Shown here: positions 54,969 through 64,000 of the stretch, piece after piece
Numbering within the stretch: position 1 is the stretch's first letter
Layout: the number at the start of each line of letters is the position of its first letter
Source: Dictyobacter kobayashii
GTDB taxonomy: Bacteria > Chloroflexota > Ktedonobacteria > Ktedonobacterales > Ktedonobacteraceae
Length of the DNA stretch: 64,000 bases
Assembly: GCF_003967555.1 (NCBI RefSeq)
Contig: NZ_BIFS01000002.1
Span: 1,240,001-1,304,000, forward strand
Direction of reading: 5' to 3'
Notes under the pieces: generated by a model
The model's database searches: none
What the model was told of the DNA's origin: nothing
What the model saw: only the letters and a program-made list of their open reading frames with translations
Position numbers and translations under genes: made by a program

Positions 54969-57900
54969 TGGAACAGACGGTTGAGCTTTCACTCCAACAG
55001 AAACGTGAACTGCTCTCTCAATTGCTCCAACAGAAAGCGGGAAGGCAAAAAAAGTCCTTCCCGCTTTCTTTAGCCCAGCAGCGACTCTGGTTTCTGGAGC
55101 AATGGCATCCCAATAGCTCACTCTATAACATCTTTGGTGGCATACAGATATCGGGACCCCTCTCCATCGATGTCCTGGAACAGAGCTTTAATCAACTACT
55201 CCAGCGCCATGAAACGTTGCGTACACATTTTGTAGTGGAGGATGATCAGGTTAAGCAAGTCGTTGCAACCAGGAGCGAAGTAGCGCTCACACTGGTCGAT
55301 CTCAGCGAGGTTCCGCAGCCCGAACAAGAAAAGTGGTTTCATTATCTCGCCATGCGGGAAGCTCGTTTACCCTTTGATCTCTTGCAAGGACCACTTTTCA
55401 GAGCAAAGGTGGTCAGTCTGGCTCAAAATGAAGCAATCTTGCTCCTCACGATGCACCATATTATCTCTGATGGTAGTTCGATGGATCTTTTTATGCGCGA
55501 ACTGGCCGAGTTATATGATGCAGCGCTGACAGCGCGACCGTTTCAGTTGGCGGAGCTGCCATTCCAGTATCGCCACTACGTCTCCTGGCAGCAACGCTGG
55601 GTAAAGGGTCCACATCTTGAAGAGCATATGGTCTATTGGAAGCAGCAGCTTGAGCAGGCTGCAACATTACAATTGCCGACCGATTATGCTCGCCCTGGCG
55701 CGCAGAGCTTTAAAGGGGCGCGCGAACACCTGCTACTATCAGCCGAACTGAATACCGCATTGAAGAAGTTGAGCCGTCAGGAAGGGGTAACAATGTTTAT
55801 AACCCTGCTGGCCGCTTTTTCTCTGCTCCTCTCTCGCTATGCGCAACAAGAGGATATCGTACTGGGCTCTCCGATTGCCAGTCGAACACGCAGCGAATTT
55901 GAGCATATTATCGGCTTTTTCGTGAATATGCTGGTATTACGTATCGATACCACGGGCAATCCAACCTTCCGCGACCTACTACAACGCACGCGCCAGGTCG
56001 CGTTAGATGCGTATACCCATCAAGAGGTTCCCTTCGAACGTCTGGTTGAAGAATTAGCGCCAGAGCGGGATGTCAGTCGCAATCCATTGTTCCAGGTGAT
56101 GTTCGCTTTCCAGAGCACGTCCCTGGCACAATTTCAATTAGCGGGCACGCAAGTGAAGCCGCTACGCTTTGATATGGGGCATTCACGCTTTGATCTCAGC
56201 CTCAACACCTGGGAAGAACAGGACGAGATCGTATGCCTGGCGGAATATAGCACAGATCTCTTCTCCGGACAGACAATAGCTCTGATGCTACGTCATTTTG
56301 CCAACCTGTTAGAGGAAATTGTGCGCCAACCGGATCAGCGCATCAGCACTTTTTCCTTACTGGATGAGCAGGAAAGGCAGGAGCTCTTATACAAGCGCAA
56401 TTCAAACGGCAATACGTTTGTGATGGAGCACACAGTGGTCCAGCGTGTTGAGCGAGAGGCAGCGTTGCGGCCAACGGCAGTAGCCTTACGCAGTTCGAGC
56501 GGAGAATTAAGCTACCATGAGTTGAATAGCCAGGCGAACCAACTCGCTCATTTTCTGCAACGAAAAGGGGTCGGGCCAGAGGTAATGGTTGCGTATGTAT
56601 GGAGCGTTCACTAGAACTAATAGTAGCCGAACTGGCGATCCTGAAGGCCGGCGGAGCCTATGTGCCACTGGACCCTGCATACCCGGCAGCGCGCCTGGCA
56701 TATATGTTACAGGAAGTAGGTTCACCGCTTGTACTAACGCAGCAACGCCTCCTTTCACAGGTACAGGAGGCCATGGAGTCTCAGACAAGTTTTGTATGTG
56801 CGATTGATAGCAACTCAAACCTCTGGAATCAGGAGGAGGACAGCAACCTGGAGGTTGAGATTCTGCCACAGCAGCTTGCCTATATGATCTACACTTCTGG
56901 CTCAACAGGAAAACCCAAGGGCGTGCAACTGGCACACAATGGTCTATCCAATCTAGTGCATTGGTTCCAGCATACCTTTGCGTTGACTGATGAGGATCGT
57001 GCAGGTCATCTGATGGGCATCGGCTTTGATGCTGCCGTACTGGATATCTGGCCAACCATCACAACTGGCGCCTGCCTGGTTCTGCCAGATGAAGAGATCC
57101 GCTACTCGGCAGCCTTACAGCAAGCCTGGATCCTTGACCAGAAATTGACGTTCTGTACAACTGCCACTGCAATTGCTGAACAGCTTATCCGCTTACCCTG
57201 GCCACTCCCTACGTGTCTACGCTATCTGCATACAGGCGGTGATTGTCTGACCAGTTATCCAACTAGCGATCTTCCCTTTACCGTCGTCAACAACTATGGA
57301 CCAACCGAGAACACGGTGGAGTCCACATATACCATTGTGCCACCCAAAGCAGCCGGACAGAGCGGCTATACCGTCCCTTCGATTGGGCGCCAGATGGCCA
57401 ACGTAGAAGTGTATCTCCTGGATAAAGATCTGCAGCCCGTACCCAACGGACTCGCCGGTGAGCTGCATCTGGGCGGGGCTGGACTGGCCCGTGGCTATCT
57501 GCAGCGTGCAGAGCTGACCGCCGAGCGCTTTATCCCACATCCTTTTGCCACACTACCAGGGGCTCGCCTCTACAAAACGGGCGATATCTGCCGCTATCGT
57601 GTGAATGGTGAGCTCGAGTTCCTGGGACGCCGGGATCAGCAGGTAAAAATTCGTGGTTTCCGGATCGAGTTAGGTGAAATTGAGCACGTACTGCTCCAGC
57701 ACGAGCAGGTAGCAGAGGCAGTAGTAATTGTACGCGAAGATCCTGGTTTCGAAAAACGCCTGGTCGCCTATCTGGTGCCAGGAGCCTCTGGGCAACTACA
57801 GATAAGTCAGGTGCGGAACTTTTTGCGTGGACGAGTCACATCCTCCATGGTTCCAGCAGAGTTTGTAGCCCTGTCCGCACTACCATTAACACCCAATGGG

Positions 57901-58308
57901 AAGGTGGATCGCCGCTCTCTTCCAATGCCGGTAGCTACAACTGAAGCGGAGGAAGGGCTGGAACAGGAGTATTGTGGGCCTGGAAACGAAGTTGAACAAA
58001 AGATTGTTGCCATCTGGCAAGGAGTATTGCAAAAGGAGAAAATCAGCATTCATGAGAATTTCTTTGATCTCGGGGGGCACTCTCATCTGGTAACGCAGGT
58101 CCATCTCCAATTGCAAAGCACTTTTGCTCGCCCCATTCCCTTGATCAACCTTTTTAAATACCCAACGGTCAGCGCTCTGGCAGATTATCTCAAGCAAGAG
58201 CCAACCGTCACGGAGAAAATGTCAACCAATGTGAAACGCGTAGAGGAAATGGAGGATGGTAAAAATCGTCTGAAAAAACTCAGGCAGCGTCAGAGATTAA
58301 CGCGATAA
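54968..58308 (+). pseudogene. Nonribosomal peptide synthetase C-A-T, -1 frameshift
   Basis: The start overlaps the previous stop (TAATG). The first frame, to 56614, holds a condensation domain (HHIISDG, His163-Asp168) and the beginning of an A domain; the second, to 58308, holds the rest of the A domain (YTSGSTGKPKG) and a carrier (LGGHSH, Ser codon at 58081), ending in a basic tail (KNRLKKLRQRQRLTR) typical of docking to a PKS. The break is at about 56593; one extra G would read VMVAVCMERSLELIVAEL, matching the equivalent part of the first protein. The pocket code is D-A-L-T-H-G-N-V-E, similar to A1 and not assigned. About 1113 residues if joined. Confidence 0.9.
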
Positions 58309-58318
58309 GAGGGTATAT

Positions 58319-61108
58319 ATGAATACATATGAGCAGAATGACGAGCGAGATGAACTGCATATTGCCATTATAGGCATGGCCGGACGTTTCCCGGGAGCGC
58401 AAAATATTGAAGAGTTCTGGCACATCATTCAGGATGGTGTGAATGCGATCACTTTTTTTTCGGAGCAAGAGTTAATGGAGGCTGGACTTGATCCAGCCTT
58501 ATTGCGTAACCCCCAGTATGTGAAAGCGCGCGGCGTCCTGGACGATGTAGCTGGCTTTGATGCCAGCTTTTTTCAATGTACACCAATGGAAGCTGAAATT
58601 ATGGACCCTCAGCAGCGTCTCTTCCTGGAGAGCGCCTGGGGGGCATTAGAAGACGCTGGCTACAATCCCGAAACCTATCCCGGCCTGATTGGCGTCTTTG
58701 CTGGAACCAGTATCAATACCTATCTACTCAATAATTTGATCAGCAATGATGGAATCATCAAACGCGTCGGGTATGGACAGCTTATCGTGAATAACGATAA
58801 AGATCATCTGGCAACGCGTACCGCGTATAAGTTGAATTTGCGAGGCGCGAGTCTGAGCATACAAACAGCCTGTTCCACATCACTGGTTGCTATTCATCTG
58901 GCCTGCCAAAGCCTTTTACAGGGAGAATGCGATATGGTGCTGGCAGGTGGAGCCTCCATTACGGTGCCTCACCAGGCCGGTTATCTCTATCAAGATGGAG
59001 GAACAAACTCACCCGACGGCTACTGCCGGGCATTTGACGAGAAAGCCCAGGGGATGGTCAAAGGAAACGGGGTAGGAGTAGTAGTGCTAAAACGGTATAC
59101 AGAGGCCGTGCGTGATGGTGATCATATCTATGCTATTATTCGTGGAACCGCGATGAACAATGACGGTTCAGCGAAGGTTGGCTATACCGCTCCAGGCATT
59201 GATGGGCAGGCACGCGCTATCCGTCACGCTCAAATGATGGCCGAGGTTGAACCAGAGAGCATCTCTTATATCGAAGCCCATGGAACAGGTACGCTCCTGG
59301 GTGATCCCATTGAGGTAGCAGCCCTGACCCAGGCCTTCCGAGATAGCACTGAGGCGCAAGGTTTCTGTGGTATCGGTTCCGTCAAAACTAACGTCGGGCA
59401 CCTGGATGCCGCAGCCGGGGTAACCGGATTAATCAAGACCGCATTGATGTTAGAGCATAAAGTCTTACCTCCAAGCTTGCACTATGAGAGACCCAATCCG
59501 CAGATCGATTTTGCTGCCAGCCCGTTCTATGTGCAAGCCCAAAAGCAAGACTGGCCAACCGTGCCAGGGAATCCTCGGCGAGCCGGGGTGAGCTCATTTG
59601 GGATCGGCGGCACCAATGCGCATGCGATTCTAGAGGAGGCTCCAGAGCAGATATCTGTACCCTCTTCCAACCTTTCCTGGCAATTGTTCACGCTCTCAGC
59701 TCGTTCTGAACAAGCGCTGCGACAGATGCAAGGACAACTGGCTGCATATTTGCAGGCTCATCCAGAACTACCATGTGCGGATATCGCTTATACCCTTCAG
59801 CTTGGGCGCAAAGAATTTGAGTGCCGCCAGGCGATCCTGTGTCGGGATGTGCGGGAAGCTATCGCGGCACTCCAGGGACAACAAGGACCCAAAATCGCGG
59901 ACAGCAGCAAAGAGAACGTGCCAGGTAATCGTCGCCAGATCGCATTTGCTTTCCCAGGCCAGGGTGCCCAATACGTACAGATGGGGCGAGAGCTCTATAC
60001 TGAACTGACCACGTTTCGGCGGGAAGTTGATACCTGCGCAGAGATCCTCAGGCCTTTGCTCGGCTTTGATCTACGGACAATACTCTATCCCGACCAGGCA
60101 GAGGCCGAGCTGGCTACGGAACGCTTGAAGCAGACAGCAGTGACACAGCCAGCTTTGTTCGTAATCGAGTATGCCTTTGCCAAACAATGGCTAGAGTGGA
60201 ACATTCAGCCACAGGCCATGATTGGTCATAGTATCGGCGAGTATGTCGCGGCCTGTCTGGCAGGGGTATTCTCGTTGCAGGATGCCTTAAAACTTGTCGC
60301 CTTACGTGGACAACTGATGCAAACATTACCGCCAGGAGATATGCTAGCGGTCTCACTTTCAGAGAGTGAGGTTCAGCCGTATCTTGGATCAGAGCTCTCA
60401 CTGGCAACCACCAATGCACCCAAACGTTGTGTCATCTCCGGGACAACCGCTGCGATTGCCCGGCTAGAGCAAACATTGGTGGCCTCCCTGGTACAGTGTC
60501 GGCGTCTCCATACTTCCCATGCCTTTCACTCCAGTATGATGGAGCCAATCTTGCAGACCTTTACCGAACAGATTAAGCAGGTGACGGTCCATGCTCCCAG
60601 GCTACCCTACATTTCAAATGTAACTGGCTTATATGTGACAGAGAAGGATGTCAAAGATCCTGGCTATTGGGCCAGGCATTTACGACAGACTGTGCGCTTC
60701 ACAGAGGGGCTACAAACATTGCTCTCGGCTGACGAATGGATTGTGCTAGAGGTTGGACCTGGTCAGACGCTACAATCCTTTGTGAAATTACAGGGCAATA
60801 TTCAGGCTGCCCAGCCACTTACCTTTTCTTCGTCCCGCCATCCTAAAGATGACACAGCAGATCTGGCATACCTGTTACAAACACTCGGCCAACTCTGGTC
60901 GCATGGTGTCACAGTTGATTGGGAACAGTTTCAGCGCTCACAAACAGGCCAGAAGAGACGCGTTTCATTGCCAACCTATCCATTCGAACATAAACGCTAT
61001 TGGATCGATCCACCATTGGCTCCAGCGACCAAAGCACTGGGGAACAGAGCGACGCCGAAAAGCTATCGGTACAGAAAGAAAATGGAGAGCAGAAGGAAAA
61101 ATCTATGA
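58319..61108 (+). CDS. Type I polyketide synthase, KS-AT
   Basis: A 929-aa module part. The ketosynthase occupies about residues 12-440 with the active-site Cys185 in TACSTSL, His321 in HGTGT and His361 in KTNVGH. The acyltransferase (about 540-830) has GHSIGEY (Ser638) and HAFH (734-737), the pattern of malonyl-CoA-specific domains. After the AT comes the usual post-AT linker (VSLPTYPFEHKRYW) and then a short basic end; no ketoreductase, dehydratase or carrier is present. The carrier is in the next gene, whose ATG overlaps this stop by 4 bases. Confidence 0.95.
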   Translation: MNTYEQNDERDELHIAIIGMAGRFPGAQNIEEFWHIIQDGVNAITFFSEQELMEAGLDPALLRNPQYVKARGVLDDVAGFDASFFQCTPMEAEIMDPQQRLFLESAWGALEDAGYNPETYPGLIGVFAGTSINTYLLNNLISNDGIIKRVGYGQLIVNNDKDHLATRTAYKLNLRGASLSIQTACSTSLVAIHLACQSLLQGECDMVLAGGASITVPHQAGYLYQDGGTNSPDGYCRAFDEKAQGMVKGNGVGVVVLKRYTEAVRDGDHIYAIIRGTAMNNDGSAKVGYTAPGIDGQARAIRHAQMMAEVEPESISYIEAHGTGTLLGDPIEVAALTQAFRDSTEAQGFCGIGSVKTNVGHLDAAAGVTGLIKTALMLEHKVLPPSLHYERPNPQIDFAASPFYVQAQKQDWPTVPGNPRRAGVSSFGIGGTNAHAILEEAPEQISVPSSNLSWQLFTLSARSEQALRQMQGQLAAYLQAHPELPCADIAYTLQLGRKEFECRQAILCRDVREAIAALQGQQGPKIADSSKENVPGNRRQIAFAFPGQGAQYVQMGRELYTELTTFRREVDTCAEILRPLLGFDLRTILYPDQAEAELATERLKQTAVTQPALFVIEYAFAKQWLEWNIQPQAMIGHSIGEYVAACLAGVFSLQDALKLVALRGQLMQTLPPGDMLAVSLSESEVQPYLGSELSLATTNAPKRCVISGTTAAIARLEQTLVASLVQCRRLHTSHAFHSSMMEPILQTFTEQIKQVTVHAPRLPYISNVTGLYVTEKDVKDPGYWARHLRQTVRFTEGLQTLLSADEWIVLEVGPGQTLQSFVKLQGNIQAAQPLTFSSSRHPKDDTADLAYLLQTLGQLWSHGVTVDWEQFQRSQTGQKRRVSLPTYPFEHKRYWIDPPLAPATKALGNRATPKSYRYRKKMESRRKNL

Positions 61109-64000
61109 GTACGAGTGAGAATGTTGTTCATAGCGTTTCAACCAGGCAGACAGAAATTCAAAGCAGGCTAAGAGACATCCTGGCCCGCCTCTTCTCAATC
61201 GAGCCGTCCACGGTTGAGACCCAACTCACTTTTTTTGAGATGGGCGCCGATTCCTTGTTCTTACTCCAGGCCAGCCAGACGATTCGTGACGAACTGGGCG
61301 TTGCCGTACCATTTCGCATGCTTTTTGAGGAATGCTCCACAATTGAGTCCCTGGCTGCATATATCGATCGGGAACTACCAGCCGAGGAGACCGTAGTCAA
61401 TTCTAACCAGCAAGTGAGCACGGAACAAGCAGTGGCGCTAGCTGATACACCTTCACTTGAGACACAGGCCTCCCCATCATCAAGAGAAGCAACCCGGCAC
61501 CCACATGTTTCGCCGCAAACGGTGCCTGCCACTGCTCTTCCTCCTGCAGGAACAGCCAATCCTATCTCACCATGCGAGCAAGGATCATTGGCGCATCTGG
61601 TAGAGCAGCAACTGCAAGTGATGTCACAGCAGTTAGCACTATTAAGCAATGTGAGCGTCATTTCCAATAACGAGAAACCGCTCTCAAAGCACGAGCCGAC
61701 GACTCCAATTCCGCAGCCGGTGGAGCATCCTACGTATACAGCCTTACCGGTCCCTACGAAGCAGGGAGCACAAACGCTCAGCCAACAGCTGGACCCTGAA
61801 ATTTACGTGCCCTACAAACAAGGTAATAAGGCAGCCGTAAGAGGACTAACGACACAGCAACAGCAACACCTGGATACATTGATTGAGCGTATCAATCGCA
61901 AGACGCAGGCTTCGAAGCAGCGGGCACAGCAATTTCGCACTCCACTGGCCGACAATCGTGCTTCATCTGGCTTCAATCAGACGTTGAAAGAGGTCATTTA
62001 TCCGATCACCTGCGAACGCGCCCAGGGATCTCACATCTGGGACATTGACGGAAATGAATATGTAGACATCACAATGGGATTTGGCGCCCTCTTGTTTGGC
62101 CATTCACCTTCTTTCATACTTGAGGCGATGCAAGAGCAGCTGAACCGTGGGTTTCAGTTAGGCTTACAGTCAAATGTCGCAGGCGAGGTCGCGCAGCTTC
62201 TGACACAGATGACGCAGACCGAACGAGCAACCTTTGTAAACTCAGGAACCGAGGCGGTAATGACGGCGGTACGACTGGCACGCGCAGTAACAGGCCGCAA
62301 CAAGATCGCGCTCTTCGCTGGTTCATTTCATGGTACCTTTGATGGCCTGCTGGCCCGGGCCCAGGTAGATGCAAACGGCCTAACCCGTACTGTTCCGCTG
62401 GCTCCAGGTATCACACCCCATACAATTGAAGATGTAATAATCCTGGAGTTTGGAGCCCCCGAGTCCTATGACATCCTGGCTAAACACGCCCATGAACTGG
62501 CCGCAGTCCTGATGGAGATGCCACAGAGCCGCCGTCCCGATGTGGTTCCCATCGCTTTTATACAGCAGGTACGAGAACTGGCTGATACACAAAAGTTCGC
62601 CTTAATTTTTGATGAGGTAGTGACAGGTTTTCGTAGCCACCCGGGTGGTGCCCAGGCCGTAATTGGAGTACAGCCAGATCTCGTAACCTATGGAAAGGCG
62701 GCCGCGGCTGGTCTTCCCATCGGGGTTGTGGCTGGCAAAGCACGCTATATGGATGCCATTGATGGTGGCATCTGGCAATTCGGCGATCAGTCGTATCCCC
62801 AGGCAACCCAGACATTCTTCGCGGGCACATACTTTAAACATCCACTGATCATGCCTGGTGTCTATGCGGTTTTGAAGCACCTCCAGGAGTGTGGTCCACA
62901 GTTGCAGGAAGAATTAACACGGCGAACCGAAATTTTCGTTGCCGAAATGAATGCATTCTTCGAGCAGGTAAATATTCCTATCGCGCTCATCCATTTTGGC
63001 TCACTCTGTCGCTTTGTGTTTGCGCCTGAGTATAAGCGCATTGACGCCAGTGTCTTCTTCTATCATTTACTGGATAAGGGTGTGTACTTTCCTGAGGGAC
63101 GTTCCTGCTTCCTCTCGACGGCACACTCAGAGGAAGATGTCGCGTATGTCATTGCCGCAATGAAACAGAGCATATATGAGATGATGGCAGCGGGCTTCTT
63201 TGGTGGTTCAACCCCACCCCCGCAGCCTTCTGGCAAGCAGGAGGATGATAAAAAAACTGTGTCCCCACCCTTTCCACAGCTGGTTGAGTTATCTACAGCC
63301 AGGCCTGAGGAAGAATGGCGCAATCACATAACCGCTCCAATAACAGAGGAACAGAAAGAGCTCTGGACCCTGGCGCAAATGGGAGACCATGTCTCGCGAG
63401 CCTATAATGAAATGCTGGCCCTGCAATTGTCTGGTCCATTGCAGAAAGATAGCCTCTACCAGTCTTTACAAAAAGTCATTGCCCGGCACGAAGCGCTGCG
63501 CACCACATTTAGTCCTGAAGGAGATCAGCAATACATTGCCGCCAGTCTGAAACTCCAGGTGCACGAGGTGGCATTCACACAACATACCCAGGAGAGCTAT
63601 GCGCAACACCTGTACGACTGGATGCAGCAAGAGGTGCAACGGCCATTTGACCTGGCAAATGGTCCGCTGATCCGCTTTCATCTGCTCACAAAGACAGAGC
63701 AGGAGCATGTGCTTATTCTAACGATTCATCATAGTATTGCAGATGGTTGGTCGATGGGGCTACTGTTGCGTGAGATCAGTGCACTCTATTCAGCAACAGT
63801 ACAAAATGAAACCTGTACACTCCCGAAGGTAATGCAATATCGAGAGTATGCACAGTGGCAAGAGGAACAACAGCATGGTCAGGCCCTGAAAAAAGCAGAG
63901 GAGTACTGGAAACAGCAATTTCCAACAGAACTACCAGCCCTCAATCTTCCAACAGACCATCCACGTCCCTTAGTCAAAGCCTATCAGGGAGCACGCACAC
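61105..64000 (+). CDS. Hybrid ACP-aminotransferase-condensation protein (incomplete at edge)
   Basis: No stop before the window ends; at least 965 residues. An acyl carrier is first (Ser50 in FFEMGADSLFLLQ), then a Pro/Gln-rich linker (about 90-275), a PLP-dependent aminotransferase of the glutamate-1-semialdehyde type (about 277-690; FVNSGTEAVMTAVRLAR, FDEVVTGFR and Lys531 in TYGKAAAAGLPIG), and a condensation domain (from about 735; HHSIADG at 875-881). The arrangement is that of McyE or iturin/mycosubtilin hybrid enzymes, in which the aminotransferase converts a carrier-bound beta-ketone to a beta-amine. An A domain and carrier would be expected beyond the edge. Confidence 0.93.
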   Translation, partial: MSTSENVVHSVSTRQTEIQSRLRDILARLFSIEPSTVETQLTFFEMGADSLFLLQASQTIRDELGVAVPFRMLFEECSTIESLAAYIDRELPAEETVVNSNQQVSTEQAVALADTPSLETQASPSSREATRHPHVSPQTVPATALPPAGTANPISPCEQGSLAHLVEQQLQVMSQQLALLSNVSVISNNEKPLSKHEPTTPIPQPVEHPTYTALPVPTKQGAQTLSQQLDPEIYVPYKQGNKAAVRGLTTQQQQHLDTLIERINRKTQASKQRAQQFRTPLADNRASSGFNQTLKEVIYPITCERAQGSHIWDIDGNEYVDITMGFGALLFGHSPSFILEAMQEQLNRGFQLGLQSNVAGEVAQLLTQMTQTERATFVNSGTEAVMTAVRLARAVTGRNKIALFAGSFHGTFDGLLARAQVDANGLTRTVPLAPGITPHTIEDVIILEFGAPESYDILAKHAHELAAVLMEMPQSRRPDVVPIAFIQQVRELADTQKFALIFDEVVTGFRSHPGGAQAVIGVQPDLVTYGKAAAAGLPIGVVAGKARYMDAIDGGIWQFGDQSYPQATQTFFAGTYFKHPLIMPGVYAVLKHLQECGPQLQEELTRRTEIFVAEMNAFFEQVNIPIALIHFGSLCRFVFAPEYKRIDASVFFYHLLDKGVYFPEGRSCFLSTAHSEEDVAYVIAAMKQSIYEMMAAGFFGGSTPPPQPSGKQEDDKKTVSPPFPQLVELSTARPEEEWRNHITAPITEEQKELWTLAQMGDHVSRAYNEMLALQLSGPLQKDSLYQSLQKVIARHEALRTTFSPEGDQQYIAASLKLQVHEVAFTQHTQESYAQHLYDWMQQEVQRPFDLANGPLIRFHLLTKTEQEHVLILTIHHSIADGWSMGLLLREISALYSATVQNETCTLPKVMQYREYAQWQEEQQHGQALKKAEEYWKQQFPTELPALNLPTDHPRPLVKAYQGART

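Noticed and set aside
58319..61108. Possibility that the PKS is a trans-AT type
   Set aside because: A complete AT with GHSIGEY and HAFH motifs is present in cis.

Overview
The window reads as a chromosomal segment of a large-genome, free-living soil-type bacterium. The gene style points to Ktedonobacteria (Chloroflexota): LGFP repeats, an ECF sigma factor paired with a beta-propeller anti-sigma-like partner, a STAND-TPR-BTAD regulator, a TnpB-only insertion element and many short palindromic repeats. This assignment is inference; no rRNA or other taxonomic marker is present and I see no tRNA. Base composition is roughly balanced by eye.

Positions 1-34,000 hold ordinary and accessory genes. 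They include a pseudo-receiver protein, an enoyl-reductase-like dehydrogenase, an SPFH/prohibitin protein, an ECF sigma factor overlapping a PQQ-propeller membrane protein, and a COG4705-type membrane protein. Next come an alpha/beta hydrolase (frameshifted), a phosphoribosyltransferase, a CPA2 antiporter (frameshifted), a HAMP-like membrane protein, an MmyB-type regulator divergent from an aldo/keto reductase, and an LGFP-repeat protein. The remainder are a Ham1-type pyrophosphatase, a flavin amine oxidase, an FMN-binding protein, a TnpB pseudogene, a WD40 protein, two GT-C-type membrane proteins, an EXORDIUM-like secreted protein, a GNAT acetyltransferase and an aminoglycoside-phosphotransferase-like kinase. 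Two families of hairpin repeats lie between these genes. One (here R2) forms a 144-bp element with 17-bp terminal inverted repeats and a 9-bp target duplication, and all four copies sit between divergently transcribed genes.

Positions 34,463-64,000 are a hybrid NRPS/PKS gene cluster that continues past the right edge. A large cluster-type regulator lies at its left. A leftward set encodes a glutamate-cysteine-ligase-like enzyme, an M20 peptidase (interrupted by a 229-bp inverted-repeat element), a homoserine-kinase-like GHMP kinase, a stand-alone carrier protein whose phosphopantetheine serine is alanine, an Sfp-type phosphopantetheinyl transferase and a 68-aa leader-like peptide. A divergent rightward operon encodes MbtH, a type II thioesterase, an MFS exporter, an ABC exporter pair, NRPS A-T-C-A-T, NRPS C-A-T, PKS KS-AT, and then ACP-aminotransferase-C (incomplete). 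Read colinearly, three amino acids (the second predicted to be threonine) are extended with malonyl-CoA, and the resulting beta-ketone is transaminated to an internal beta-amino unit before the next condensation.

Five genes carry a single-base -1 frameshift (two in C6 runs, one in G5, one in T3, one at a single G). A sixth, the ABC permease, has an internal loss. These could be genuine decay, but the uniform -1 direction and homopolymer bias suggest consensus sequence errors, so the cluster should not be called dead without checking the reads.
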